From Nitrospirota bacterium (lineage in GTDB: Bacteria; Nitrospirota; Thermodesulfovibrionia; Thermodesulfovibrionales; UBA6898): a DNA stretch of 57,807 bases. A program made the translations under genes and the position numbers. The stretch lies in the NCBI GenBank assembly GCA_016235245.1, contig JACRLO010000010.1, positions 1 through 57,807 on the forward strand, in the 5' to 3' direction. The notes under the pieces were generated by a model. It made no database searches and was not told the origin of the DNA. It was given only the letters and a program-made list of their open reading frames with translations. Shown here one piece after another: positions 33,730-42,549 of this stretch (position 1 is the stretch's first letter; each line of letters opens with the position of its first letter).

Positions 33730-34329
33730 CTAACCTGTCTTTATCGTCTTCCTCATATCTAAAGCTAACTCTAATTCTGCCCTCTTTTCTATCAGACCCT
33801 GTATCTCCCGATGATACCTGAGATATCGCTGCAGGGTGATCTCGTTTTTTCCATACTTCTGAATAGTCCTGAGGATCTCCTCAAACCGGTCTTCGGCCTC
33901 TTTTTCATTGCTGATCGCGACGATACCGTCTGTGATGATATCCACAAGCCTGTCTGCATAGATCACGATCCTCTCTTCGAGCTTCCGGAGGGTGTAGTCT
34001 TTGACCGGAAGGTTCAGTTCCCGCGCTTCGCCTTCGGTCAGGCCGCCTCGGATATGCTTTTCCATGATGTCGGTCAGGGCCTTCGGAAGGCCGAGGTTTT
34101 TCCCTATTTCTGCGCCGATCTTTCCGTGGTCCATGTCATGGGTCTTTGCCTTGCCAAGGTCATGGAAGAGAGCACCTCTTGCAACAAGTTCCATGCTCAT
34201 CTCTGTGCCGGTCCGCTGCGCTATCTCAACCGCCTTGGCGGAAACTTTTTGGGAATGGACTATGTCCGCTTCGGATACACCTGCTTTTCTTAATATCTCA
34301 ATGTCAGCATCAATGCGTCGGTATGTCAT
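33730..34329 (-). CDS. HD domain phosphohydrolase
   Basis: HD-domain protein of 199 residues. The metal motif is ALFHDLGKAKTHDMDHG, and a later ADRLVDI supplies a further acidic ligand. It resembles the TIGR00295-type HDIG family of small phosphohydrolases with unknown nucleotide substrate. The C-terminal 60 residues are helical. Its ATG overlaps the stop of the MFS gene (ATGA), so it ends the chrB-chrA-DUF2148-MFS-HD run on the minus strand. The role is unknown. Confidence 0.85.
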   Translation of the reverse strand: MTYRRIDADIEILRKAGVSEADIVHSQKVSAKAVEIAQRTGTEMSMELVARGALFHDLGKAKTHDMDHGKIGAEIGKNLGLPKALTDIMEKHIRGGLTEGEARELNLPVKDYTLRKLEERIVIYADRLVDIITDGIVAISNEKEAEDRFEEILRTIQKYGKNEITLQRYLRYHREIQGLIEKRAELELALDMRKTIKTG

Positions 34330-35546
34330 GTTGTAGCCTCCTGTTTATCATTAACCTTTACGGTCAAAACAAATATTGGCGTTGCCGCAATCAGGATTGC
34401 TGCCATTACCCAAAACGAAAAGAGATAGCCGTGGCTTGCCAGGAGAATTCCTGCGAGGATAGGGCCTGTGGCATGGCCGATATCAAAGATTGTTCCAAAG
34501 GTGCCCATGGCAGTGCCGAAATGTTTTTCCTTGCAAAGATCAGCCACAAACGCAGCGCCTGAAGATTGGACAAGCGCCTCTCCAAGACCAAAAAAAGCAG
34601 CAGTTATCATCAGAAGATAAAAGTCTCTGAACACCGGAATTAGCCCAAACGAGATCGCGCATATGATGAGGCCGACGGTTATGAGTGCCTTCCTTCCATA
34701 TCGGTCAGAGGTTTTCCCCATGATCGGTTTTGAGAGAATCGTCGTTACAACCTGAACGCCCCAGAGTATGCCTGCCTGAAACTCGTTCAGTCCGGCAATT
34801 TTGACTGCATAGATCGGCAGAAATGCCTCAAGAGCGCCTACTGTCATATTCTGCAGACCTTCCATCGCTGAGGTGATTGCAATCCGCTTGTCGCTGACAA
34901 CCTCCATAATACCTGAGAGAAACTTCTTCAGTGCTTCCTGAAGCCCGTGCCCGTGTTCTGGTGCAGCATCTCCGCGTAAAACCCTGAGCGCCAAAATAAG
35001 TGAAAACAGGCCTGCAATACCGCTTGCAAGATAGGCATACCGGAAATCGACAAGGGATGGATTAGCAGCTCCGGGGGCCCTGTGAAGGATAAAGCCGCCC
35101 AGCGGCGCGCCAAGAAGATTGCCGATAATAGTTACTGATGAGAACCATGAAAGCATCTCCCCTTTGTTTTTGCCTGCTATGTCTGCTACGACCGCCATGG
35201 CAACAGGTCCATAGATAGCGGTTGCAAGACCGTGTATGAATCTGATGATGATCAGCAGGTTATAGTCTCTTACCCAGAGGTAGGCGAAGGGCATAAAGGC
35301 AAAAAAGAACAGGCCGATCAGCATCGTGCGCTTCCTGCCGATTACATCCGAAAGCGCTCCTGCCGGCAGCTTGAAGAAAATGCCGGTAATAGTCGATATG
35401 CCGACTGCAAAACCTATGGCCTCCGGGCCTGCGCCTAAATAGAGCGCGAAGAGGGGGAGCACAGGGCTCCTCGCAAGGGCGTAGGAAAGCCTGGCAAAGA
35501 AGCCCACTGAGCAGAGTGCAGCAAATGGTGAGAGTATATTTGTCAT
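34326..35546 (-). CDS. Major facilitator superfamily transporter (second copy)
   Basis: Twelve-helix MFS permease of 406 residues. It carries the motifs GALSDVIGRKRTM and GKTSDRYGRKAL. The ATG at 35546 follows GAAAGG and gives a normal MFS start (MTNILSPFAALCSVGFF). The longer open frame to 35621 translates a GC-rich intergenic repeat (PSPLEGEG...), so that extension is not real. It is paralogous to the permease at 31385. It is coupled to the HD gene by a 4-nt overlap. The substrate is unknown. Confidence 0.87.
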   Translation of the reverse strand: MTNILSPFAALCSVGFFARLSYALARSPVLPLFALYLGAGPEAIGFAVGISTITGIFFKLPAGALSDVIGRKRTMLIGLFFFAFMPFAYLWVRDYNLLIIIRFIHGLATAIYGPVAMAVVADIAGKNKGEMLSWFSSVTIIGNLLGAPLGGFILHRAPGAANPSLVDFRYAYLASGIAGLFSLILALRVLRGDAAPEHGHGLQEALKKFLSGIMEVVSDKRIAITSAMEGLQNMTVGALEAFLPIYAVKIAGLNEFQAGILWGVQVVTTILSKPIMGKTSDRYGRKALITVGLIICAISFGLIPVFRDFYLLMITAAFFGLGEALVQSSGAAFVADLCKEKHFGTAMGTFGTIFDIGHATGPILAGILLASHGYLFSFWVMAAILIAATPIFVLTVKVNDKQEATT

Positions 35547-35573
35547 TGAATTAATACCTTTCTCAATTTTTCC

Positions 35574-35606
35574 CTCACCCATGCCCTCTCCCTCCAGGGG
35601 AGAGGG
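35574..35606. repeat. GC-rich intergenic palindrome
   Basis: CCCTCTCCCTCCAGGGGAGAGGG-type palindrome in the gap between the DUF2148 and MFS genes. It is the kind of short dispersed repeat that yields spurious PSPLEGEG peptides when translated. The rest of the 35547-35699 gap shows no other signal. Confidence 0.5.
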
Positions 35607-35699
35607 TGTATGGCAGGACATCCAGACAGATCGTTAAGCAGCCAATAAATTCCTTCCCTGGCTTAAGCCCCTACTGTTGGTGAGGGGAGGGTGAAATGC

Positions 35700-36254
35700 T
35701 CAGTGTTTCGCCGGTGTCTGCCGGTCATAATAGATGCTCTTGCCGGTTATGCTGACCGGGATGCCCATCACCACTTCACCTTTGATCAGACCGATGGCGC
35801 GCGCTGCTGCTCCGACCCGCTGCTGAACCCGGTTGTCCACATTCAATATGCTTGCAGTCTTAGCTGCCGAGGAGAGGGCAACGCCGATGTCTATCATCCT
35901 CATCACACAGTGCGGGCCTGTGTAGCCCATCTCCTTGTCCTGAATATTCCTGTTCTTTGCAAACTCAGCGCAGGTTGGGTACCCGCAGGCGCCGCAGTCG
36001 TATCCTGCTGTTACCGGTTTTGCCAGACCGATAAGGAGAAGCGCCTCGGAATTTTCGATGTTCGAGGCGTCTCTCAGCCAGAAGGCCTCGTTCGTGCTCT
36101 TCGGAGCGTATGCTTTCATGGACTCTGCGATAGCCTTCAGATCCTCATCCTTTGTGATCACAACGATCTCAAGAAAATCCTTGCCCCCAGCCTTGGGCGC
36201 AGTCCGCGCCGACGCTGCCATCAGTTTTACTGCCATCTCTGTCACTTCTTTCAT
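35700..36254 (-). CDS. DUF2148 ferredoxin-domain protein
   Basis: Protein of 184 residues with a central cysteine cluster (YDCGACGYPTCAEFAK, then HCVMR), as in the DUF2148 family, which probably holds an iron-sulfur cluster. It is the third gene of the chromate operon, 24 nt after chrA. A redox role in chromate handling is possible but is inference; the family also occurs in unrelated anaerobic contexts. Confidence 0.82.
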   Translation of the reverse strand: MKEVTEMAVKLMAASARTAPKAGGKDFLEIVVITKDEDLKAIAESMKAYAPKSTNEAFWLRDASNIENSEALLLIGLAKPVTAGYDCGACGYPTCAEFAKNRNIQDKEMGYTGPHCVMRMIDIGVALSSAAKTASILNVDNRVQQRVGAAARAIGLIKGEVVMGIPVSITGKSIYYDRQTPAKH

Positions 36255-36278
36255 GATAATCCTCCTTTTGTTTTGGCT

Positions 36279-37577
36279 TTACACGAACATTTTCCATACA
36301 TACCCTGCGATTGCAGACCCGATGATCACCGGGATCATTCCCCATTTAAAGCGGAGCATTCCGATAAAAGCGACCACTGAAGCTGTCAGTGCGTACCAGT
36401 CGAATCCCATACCCTCGGGCAGCAGGACATGGTATGTGAACATCACCGAGAGGTTCAGGACAACCCCAACAATCGCAGCAGTAATCGCCGAAAGCGCAGA
36501 TCCCAATGTGATATTATTGCGCAGTCTTTCGATGTAGGGAGCTCCAAGAAATATCCAGAGGAAACACGGAGTGAAAGTGACCCATGTCGTAAGCAGTCCG
36601 CCGATGGCCCCTGCTGTTGCAGGATTTAGCCCTTTTGCATGGGTATACGCTGCGAGATACCCGATAAACTGACCTACCATGATGAGAGGGCCCGGTGTTG
36701 TTTCTGCCAGGCCGAGGCCGTCAATCATCTGCTCAGGCTGCAGCCATCCGTAGTGATTTACCGCCTGCTGGCTGATGTACGAGAGCACTGCGTATGCACC
36801 GCCGAATGTAACCACCGTAGCTTTGCTGTATAGGATTCCGATGTCGATAAATATATCATTCCAACCTCTCCATAGCCCCAGGAGAATAACAGGAGAGAAC
36901 CAGAAGACCAGGCTTATGGCAATAACTTTCAGTGAGCGCTGCCACGTCGGGTTGATGCGGCCCTGTGCCAATACCTCGTCACTCAGTGCAACATCGGCAT
37001 TCCCAGTTCCGCCTGCCTTAATCCTGAAAAACGTATCAGGGATGAATCTGCTGCCGATATATCCGATGAGACCGGCGGATAGCACGATAGCCGGGAAGGG
37101 GATATTGAGGAAATATATCCCAATGAATGACAGGGCTGCAAGGGTGACCAAGGTTGCGTTTTTTAGAGACTTTTTGCCGATCCTGATCACAGCTTCGGCA
37201 ACAATCGCCACCACAGCAGGTTTTAGCCCATAGAAAAACGCATTTACCGCAGGCACTGTGCCCAGCGATACATAAAGCCATGAAAGCCCCCAGAGTATGA
37301 ACACCGAAGGAAGCACAAAAAATACTCCTGCAACGATTCCGCCCCATGTCCTGTGCAGGAGCCATCCGATATAGATTGCCAACTGCTGGGCCTCAGGCCC
37401 CGGAAGGAGCATGCAGAAATTGAGTGCCTGGAGGAAATGGTCCTCGCCGATCCATCTCCTTTTCTCGACCAGGTCCTTATGCATCATCGCTATCTGACCG
37501 GTCGGCCCGCCAAAGCTGATAAATCCGAGCTTAAACCAGTAGCGGAAGGCCTCTTTAAATGATGGTTTCTGAACCAA
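36279..37577 (-). CDS. chrA: Chromate transporter, long two-domain form
   Basis: Membrane protein of 432 residues with the duplicated ChrA architecture. The N-terminal half has FISFGGPTGQIAMMHKDLVEK and LLPGPEAQQLAIYIGW; the C-terminal half has VTFGGAYAVLSYI and LAETTPGPLIMVGQFIGY. ChrA exports chromate. The start is TTG at 37577, supported by AGGAG 7 nt upstream and by the family start. It lies 17 nt after chrB and before a DUF2148 gene. Confidence 0.92.
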   Translation of the reverse strand: MVQKPSFKEAFRYWFKLGFISFGGPTGQIAMMHKDLVEKRRWIGEDHFLQALNFCMLLPGPEAQQLAIYIGWLLHRTWGGIVAGVFFVLPSVFILWGLSWLYVSLGTVPAVNAFFYGLKPAVVAIVAEAVIRIGKKSLKNATLVTLAALSFIGIYFLNIPFPAIVLSAGLIGYIGSRFIPDTFFRIKAGGTGNADVALSDEVLAQGRINPTWQRSLKVIAISLVFWFSPVILLGLWRGWNDIFIDIGILYSKATVVTFGGAYAVLSYISQQAVNHYGWLQPEQMIDGLGLAETTPGPLIMVGQFIGYLAAYTHAKGLNPATAGAIGGLLTTWVTFTPCFLWIFLGAPYIERLRNNITLGSALSAITAAIVGVVLNLSVMFTYHVLLPEGMGFDWYALTASVVAFIGMLRFKWGMIPVIIGSAIAGYVWKMFV

Positions 37578-37594
37578 ATTATTTCTCCTTTGTA

Positions 37595-38593
37595 TCAGCC
37601 TTTGGAAGCATACAGCATCTCAAATACGGTCATACCCTTTTCCAGAGCATCCTGGTCGTTGTCTGCGGTGCGGCGTATACCTTCCAGGATATTTTCGATG
37701 CCTTTGGCCTCGATCGCATTGAACTTGTCATCCTTCATGTCAAGATCGTGGATAATCTCAGCCATCTTTTTGAGGGTCTTATCCCTGAGACCAAAGGATT
37801 TCATAAGCACCTCAAAGGTGCACATGTCTTCGCTATGAGTGAATTCCCCTCCGCGGATATCAAAGGATATGGAGCGCTTGTCTATCGTCTCCATACCCTT
37901 TTCATCGATAAAATCAAAAGCTGCATCCCTGTCAATAAACCTCTTAATGAGCCAAGCTGATGCCATCCTGTCAATGAACGGCTTTTTCCTCGTGATCCAG
38001 ATCTTGCCGTGATATTCAGCGGGCGTTCGTAATGTCACGGCTGCAGGTCTTGCCCGCTGTGTAGCAAAGCCTGAAACACTCTTGAGCTCAGCATGGATAC
38101 GCTTTATCTTTTCGCCTAATGCTGCGCCCTCCCTGGACGAGAAGAAATCAATTTTTTGCATGTCATCAAACTCTTTTTGGAGTTTCTCAAACTGATCTGA
38201 TAGTGCTTTCACATTCTGCGGTTTTGCGCCTTTGCGTATACTGCTCAGCTTTTGGCCAAGATCATCAAAGGACTTTTGCAGGACCTTATACTCGCCTGCC
38301 TGCTGCTGATCGAAAATAGCGACAATCTCTGTATCCTTCATGGTATCGATCTTCTCGATGCTGACGACTGCAGCCTCACCCTTCATTCCCGCTATCTCGG
38401 TGACGAGCCATTGAAGGAGCTCATAGCGTTCCTCATTGAAAGGAAGGATGTACACAGCCCCCTTCAGTTGGGCAGCCCCAATCCGGGCGAGCTTTCTCCA
38501 GATCCTCATCCTGCTGCTCACCGGCCTTGAAGGGACGCTGTAGAAGAAGAGGAGCCAGAGGGGATCTTTTCTCTCAATACTGTTTTTTGTCAC
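37595..38593 (-). CDS. chrB: Chromate resistance protein ChrB
   Basis: Protein of 332 residues. The N-terminal part (WLLFFYSVPSRPVSSRMRIWRKLARIGAAQLKGAVYILP) and the C-terminal domain (WITRKKPFIDRMASAWLIKRFIDRDAAFDFI...GGEFTHSEDMCTFEVLM) match ChrB. In other bacteria ChrB is a chromate-responsive regulator of chrA. A coiled-coil linker (about 115-175) joins the halves. The start is GTG at 38593, with GGGGAAGG 7 nt upstream. It heads the operon and may control its own promoter. Confidence 0.88.
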   Translation of the reverse strand: MTKNSIERKDPLWLLFFYSVPSRPVSSRMRIWRKLARIGAAQLKGAVYILPFNEERYELLQWLVTEIAGMKGEAAVVSIEKIDTMKDTEIVAIFDQQQAGEYKVLQKSFDDLGQKLSSIRKGAKPQNVKALSDQFEKLQKEFDDMQKIDFFSSREGAALGEKIKRIHAELKSVSGFATQRARPAAVTLRTPAEYHGKIWITRKKPFIDRMASAWLIKRFIDRDAAFDFIDEKGMETIDKRSISFDIRGGEFTHSEDMCTFEVLMKSFGLRDKTLKKMAEIIHDLDMKDDKFNAIEAKGIENILEGIRRTADNDQDALEKGMTVFEMLYASKG

Positions 38594-38636
38594 TGTTAAT
38601 GCCTTCCCCTTTTTGGTATTAGTGATACATGATACA

Positions 38637-38665
38637 AAAGTAACACATGTTACAAATCATGTCAA
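38637..38665 (-). promoter_or_regulatory. Promoter of the chromate operon with internal palindrome
   Basis: On the minus strand, TTGACA (38665-38660), a 17-nt spacer and TACTTT (38642-38637). A 14-bp palindrome GTAACA...TGTTAC (38640-38653) sits in the spacer and reaches the -10 box, with a related GATAC direct repeat at 38624-38635. It is the natural candidate operator for ChrB. Confidence 0.55.
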
Positions 38666-38695
38666 GAAAAAAAGGGGCCCTGAATATCAGGGCCC
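38664..38695 (-). terminator. Rho-independent terminator of the NtrC/peptidase operon
   Basis: Nine-bp stem GGGCCCTGA / TCAGGGCCC with an ATA loop (38675-38695). It is followed on the minus strand by a T-rich run (38673-38666). It ends transcription from the genes at 38899-42437. The 305-nt region 38594-38898 holds only this and the chromate promoter. Confidence 0.8.
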
Positions 38696-38898
38696 AAGTG
38701 AAATGGAGGGTTCCGAGGTATTTTCGGTGCTCTTATCGTATGCGTTCAGTTTGAAATTCTGATGAATATTTGATGAGCTTATGTTCATAATTCGTAACTG
38801 ATCAACTGTTTGTTGCCGTCTCTGCGTAACGCACCTGCATACAATTCAGCCGGGCAATCAGGCGGTGTAACGTCAGGAAGCAGCCGCAATAGAGAGTA

Positions 38899-39609
38899 TT
38901 ATCTGACGAGGTGTTCTTTTTCCCAGAGGACTGCGCGCTCATACTCGGCAAACTGCTTTTCTCTTTGGCGAAATTCTCTGAAATGGACCAAGCGCCTTCC
39001 GTGCGCGACCACCGTCCCAAGAGCCGCATGGAGCATTTCATGGTAGATGACAAACTCAAGAAAGAACCTTGGCACCGTCGGCCTGTCAAGCAGAGGGTTG
39101 ATTTTGATAATACGGGAATCCCGGCAATAACTTCCAAGGGTTACCCGCCGCGATCTCCTGCCGGATACCCTCCTGCCCCAGGTTATGGAGGCAGTAATCT
39201 CTCCCTGAAAATAGATGTCATTGACGTTATGAAACAATGTGGCAAGAGAGTGGCTGGCTCCCTCTGTTCTGAGCAAAGCAGTCTGCGCTGATGCCGATCT
39301 CAATAGGCTGCTGTGCCGGGCAATGAAAGCCTGAATAGCAGGACGGGCTGTCTTCCTGTTTTTGATAAAGTTGGCAACGGCCTGCATAACAAAATCATCT
39401 GCCTCAAGAAATATCCGGTGGATCCGAAGGCTCTCCCTGCCCCGCCCTCTTCTTAGGGAGATCATGCTTGTCCTGTTATCGGTCAGTGTAATCCCGATAT
39501 CCCTGCCGAGCAGTTTCTTCAGGGAAGACCGCAGCGCATATTCATCACGGACAAAGGGGAGACTGAGCTGGGCCGAGCTGAGCCTGGCCGGAGAATCAGA
39601 ATTATTCAT
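38899..39609 (-). CDS. SprT/M48-like putative zinc metalloprotease
   Basis: Basic cytoplasmic protein of 236 residues. The zinc motif is FVIYHEMLHAALG (HExxH form), followed about 20 residues later by further His/Glu residues (HFREFRQREKQFAEYERA). This layout is that of SprT-like or YgjP/DUF45-like metallopeptidase domains. The start is ATG at 39609; the open frame reaches TTG 39615. It overlaps the end of the sigma54-regulator gene and ends in a strong terminator, so it is the last gene of the two-component operon. The substrate is unknown. Confidence 0.75.
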   Translation of the reverse strand: MNNSDSPARLSSAQLSLPFVRDEYALRSSLKKLLGRDIGITLTDNRTSMISLRRGRGRESLRIHRIFLEADDFVMQAVANFIKNRKTARPAIQAFIARHSSLLRSASAQTALLRTEGASHSLATLFHNVNDIYFQGEITASITWGRRVSGRRSRRVTLGSYCRDSRIIKINPLLDRPTVPRFFLEFVIYHEMLHAALGTVVAHGRRLVHFREFRQREKQFAEYERAVLWEKEHLVR

Positions 39610-40981
39610 CCGCAATTCTCTTTGAGGCAGGCCCCATGCTGATCTTTTCCCAGCGGTACCAGAAGGTCTTATAGCTCATCCCAAGAAGCTTTGCAGCCTT
39701 GGCAACAACGCCGTTTGACTTTGCCATGGCCTTTCGCAACAGGTTCTTCTCAAGTTCCTCGAAGTTTAAGCCCTCCTCACTGAGTTCAAAATCCCAGACG
39801 CCGGACGGTTGAGCGGTCCTGAGTTCACTTTTTATATCCTTCAGGGTGATCGCGTCATGATCGCTCAGGATGACTGCGCGCTCAATGACCGATTCCAATT
39901 GCCGGATATTGCCTGGCCAGGAATATTCGGTAAGAGCCCTCAGTGATGACTGGTCAACGCCCTTTATCCTCTTGCCGAATTCGTGGTTATATTTAGTCCT
40001 GAAAAATGCGACCAGCTCCGGAATGTCTTCCTTACGCTCCCTCAGAGGAGGCAGCTGGATCGTTACAACCTTGAGGCGGTAATACAGGTCCTCCCTGAAA
40101 CCGCCTTTTGAGAGCTCCTTCACCAGGTCCTTGTTCGTAGCAGTGATGATCCTGACATCGATCCTGATCGGTTCCTTTCCGCCGAGCCGCCTGATCTCTC
40201 TGTCCTGGAGTACGCGAAGAAGTTTAGACTGCATCATGAGCGGCATATCGCCGATTTCGTCAAGGAAAAGCGTACCGTTGTTGGCAGCCTCGAAAAGACC
40301 GATCTTGCGGGCCGAGGCCCCGGTGAATGCCCCCGGCTCGTATCCAAACAGCTCGCTTTCAAACAGATTCTCAGGGATGGCTGCGCAGTTCAGTGCAATA
40401 AACGGCTTGGCGCGTCGCGGGCTGTTATAATGGATGGCCCGTGCTATGAGCTCTTTCCCTGTGCCGCTCTCCCCGATGATCAGAACGGTAGCAGGACTGC
40501 CGGAAACCTTCGTCATGATCTCCATGGCTTCCTGCATTTTTGACGATCTGCCGACAATGCCTTCCATTTTGAACCTGTCGTAGAGTTCTTTTTTGAGCTG
40601 CAGGTTTTCCTTCAGCAGTTCAGCATGCTCTGTTGCACGCCTGACCGTAATGAGCAGGTTTTCTTTTTCGAGCGGTTTCTGCAGATAGTCAAAGGCGCCC
40701 TTTTTCATTGCCTCGACTGCCGAGCCGACCGTGCCGTGGGCAGTCATAACAATAAATGTCAGAGAAGAGTTCTCGGCCCGTGCGGTTACGAGAAGCTCTA
40801 TGCCTCCCATGCCCTCCATCTTGAGGTCAGTCAGGATTACGTCAGGAGGGAATTTTGTAATGGTCTTGAGCGCTTCCTCTCCTGAGGCTGCGGTATGGGT
40901 CTCGTATCCCTCGTCATCAAGGATTGTCTTCAGGATGTCCCGCTGCAGGGGTTCGTCGTCAACAACGAGGATTACCGCCAT
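39602..40981 (-). CDS. Sigma54-dependent response regulator, NtrC/AtoC-type
   Basis: Regulator of 459 residues in three parts. The receiver (1-120) has VDDEP, phospho-Asp in VILTDLKMEGMGG and K106-type switch residues. The AAA domain has Walker A GESGTGKE and the sigma54 contact loop GAFTGA. The C-terminal Fis-type helix-turn-helix is AKAAKLLGMSYKTFWYRWEK. It activates sigma54 promoters when phosphorylated by the kinase encoded one base upstream. The kinase stop and this ATG are separated by a single base. Confidence 0.95.
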   Translation of the reverse strand: MAVILVVDDEPLQRDILKTILDDEGYETHTAASGEEALKTITKFPPDVILTDLKMEGMGGIELLVTARAENSSLTFIVMTAHGTVGSAVEAMKKGAFDYLQKPLEKENLLITVRRATEHAELLKENLQLKKELYDRFKMEGIVGRSSKMQEAMEIMTKVSGSPATVLIIGESGTGKELIARAIHYNSPRRAKPFIALNCAAIPENLFESELFGYEPGAFTGASARKIGLFEAANNGTLFLDEIGDMPLMMQSKLLRVLQDREIRRLGGKEPIRIDVRIITATNKDLVKELSKGGFREDLYYRLKVVTIQLPPLRERKEDIPELVAFFRTKYNHEFGKRIKGVDQSSLRALTEYSWPGNIRQLESVIERAVILSDHDAITLKDIKSELRTAQPSGVWDFELSEEGLNFEELEKNLLRKAMAKSNGVVAKAAKLLGMSYKTFWYRWEKISMGPASKRIADE

Positions 40982-40982
40982 A

Positions 40983-42437
40983 TTACGCCTCCCTTTCCAG
41001 CGGCAGAGTTATGGTAAATGTGGTGCCTCTGCCTTCTGCGCTTTTTATCTCTACGCTCCCTTTATGTTCTTCAATGACCCTTTTTGTCAGGGCAAGTCCG
41101 AGCCCGAGCCCTGTGGTCTTTGTGGTAAAAAAAGGGTCAAAGACTTTTGCGATGCGGTCCCCGGGGATCCCGATGCCCGTATCTTCAATAACGCAAAGAA
41201 AACTGCTGCCACGCTGCGATGTCGTGACGGTAAGTAATCCTCCCGCAGGCATCGCCTGAAAGGAGTTGAGGATGATATTGTACAGGCAGGTCTTGATGAA
41301 CTCCGGATCGATGGAGAGTTCCGGAAGCGACTCGCAGGACTTTCGGATTTCGATATCTTCCATCTGTGCCTTGGCCGTTACCAGATCGATCACTTCATCG
41401 ATCAGTTTGTCCATATCGGTCATCACGCGGTTTAGTTCAAGGGGCCTCCCGAATTCGAGGAAACTCTCGGCGAACCTGCTTACCCGCTGAATCTCCTTCT
41501 TGATGTTCACGATCATGGATTCGAATTTCTGCTGCGTGGCGTTGTCAGCCGGCCTGTATTTTTCCCTGATCAGGTCGATCGAAAGACTGATGAAGTTGAG
41601 TGGGTTCTTGATCTCGTGGGCGATGCTGGTGGCGAACTGGCCGATACCCGCAAGATGCTCCGCTTTTCGCAGTTTCTCTTCAAGGTCGCGCTGCTCCCGG
41701 AGGCGTTCGACCATAAAGTTGAAACTCTGTGCCAGTTTTCCGATCTCGTCTTTCCTGTCTGCGTTCAGCTCGTGATTCAGATTGCCCGATGCAACGCTCT
41801 GTGCTACTCGCACGACCTCTTCGATCGGCTTGGTGTAGCTCCTTGCAAGATAGACGGTCAGGAGCATACCGATGCCGAAGACAAATATGACCGCAAAGAG
41901 CCTGGCAAAAAGACGCTTTCGCATGAAGGTAGAGAAGTCGTCGGTATTGATCGTCAGATGGATATAGCCAAAATGCTTTTCGCCTGCAACAACGGGGATG
42001 ATTACATTGTAAGCGTGACCTTCGCCGGGCACGGTTTCTCCTAACTCTGCCTTGAAGATCAGTTCCTTCCGCTTTGTAGCAGGATCTTTGCCGATCTTCC
42101 TGGGATCGGTACTGGAGATGATCTTATCCGAGCTCGTGCTGATGATGGATATCTCCTTGACTCCCTTTGTGTTCAGTTTTTTCAGGTAGTCCTGAAGCCG
42201 CTTTTCGTCAGTCGCCCCGGTGCTGGTCACTTCCTCAACACCGACCTGAATGGCCTTGGAGAGTTCCACGGTCTGGCTCTCGAACTCACGGTACATCGCC
42301 TTTTCTGTCTGAAAATAAAGGAAAAAATAGACGGTCAGAAGGCTTGTGCTCAGCAGCAGCATCATGGCGACCAGTTTCTGGTTAAGGGAAAGCCTGAGGA
42401 AATAGTCCCGGAGGCTGTTTCTGATGATAAAGCGCAT
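40983..42437 (-). CDS. Sensor histidine kinase, partner of the NtrC-type regulator
   Basis: Membrane kinase of 484 residues from ATG 42437 (TTG 42473 is an alternative; neither has a clear ribosome site). Two transmembrane helices (about 22-42 and 190-212) flank a periplasmic domain. HAMP follows at 215-265. The phosphoacceptor histidine lies in FATSIAHEIKNPLNF, and the ATPase domain ends in GLGLGLALTKRVIEEHKG. It forms a two-component pair with the downstream sigma54 regulator and is followed by the peptidase-like gene. The signal is unknown. Confidence 0.92.
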   Translation of the reverse strand: MRFIIRNSLRDYFLRLSLNQKLVAMMLLLSTSLLTVYFFLYFQTEKAMYREFESQTVELSKAIQVGVEEVTSTGATDEKRLQDYLKKLNTKGVKEISIISTSSDKIISSTDPRKIGKDPATKRKELIFKAELGETVPGEGHAYNVIIPVVAGEKHFGYIHLTINTDDFSTFMRKRLFARLFAVIFVFGIGMLLTVYLARSYTKPIEEVVRVAQSVASGNLNHELNADRKDEIGKLAQSFNFMVERLREQRDLEEKLRKAEHLAGIGQFATSIAHEIKNPLNFISLSIDLIREKYRPADNATQQKFESMIVNIKKEIQRVSRFAESFLEFGRPLELNRVMTDMDKLIDEVIDLVTAKAQMEDIEIRKSCESLPELSIDPEFIKTCLYNIILNSFQAMPAGGLLTVTTSQRGSSFLCVIEDTGIGIPGDRIAKVFDPFFTTKTTGLGLGLALTKRVIEEHKGSVEIKSAEGRGTTFTITLPLEREA

Positions 42438-42490
42438 GGTGTTATTGTTAAGGAATTGTCTCTGCTCTGTCAATCAGGGGAGGTTGCGGG

Positions 42491-42530
42491 TAAAAACATC
42501 TCCCCGGGATCGGTGCCCCGGGGAGATGTT
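42491..42530 (-). terminator. Rho-independent terminator of the Ala/Lys-rich gene
   Basis: Long GC-rich stem (AACATCTCCCCGGG paired with CCCGGGGAGATGTT) ending, on the minus strand, in a T-run. It lies 20 nt after the stop of the gene at 42550 and isolates it from the kinase operon. Confidence 0.85.
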
Positions 42531-42549
42531 CAGTAAACAGACATCAGGA

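Noticed and set aside
35547-35621. 25 extra N-terminal codons of the MFS permease (PSPLEGEG...)
   Set aside because: They translate a GC-rich intergenic repeat. A good start with ribosome site lies at 35546.
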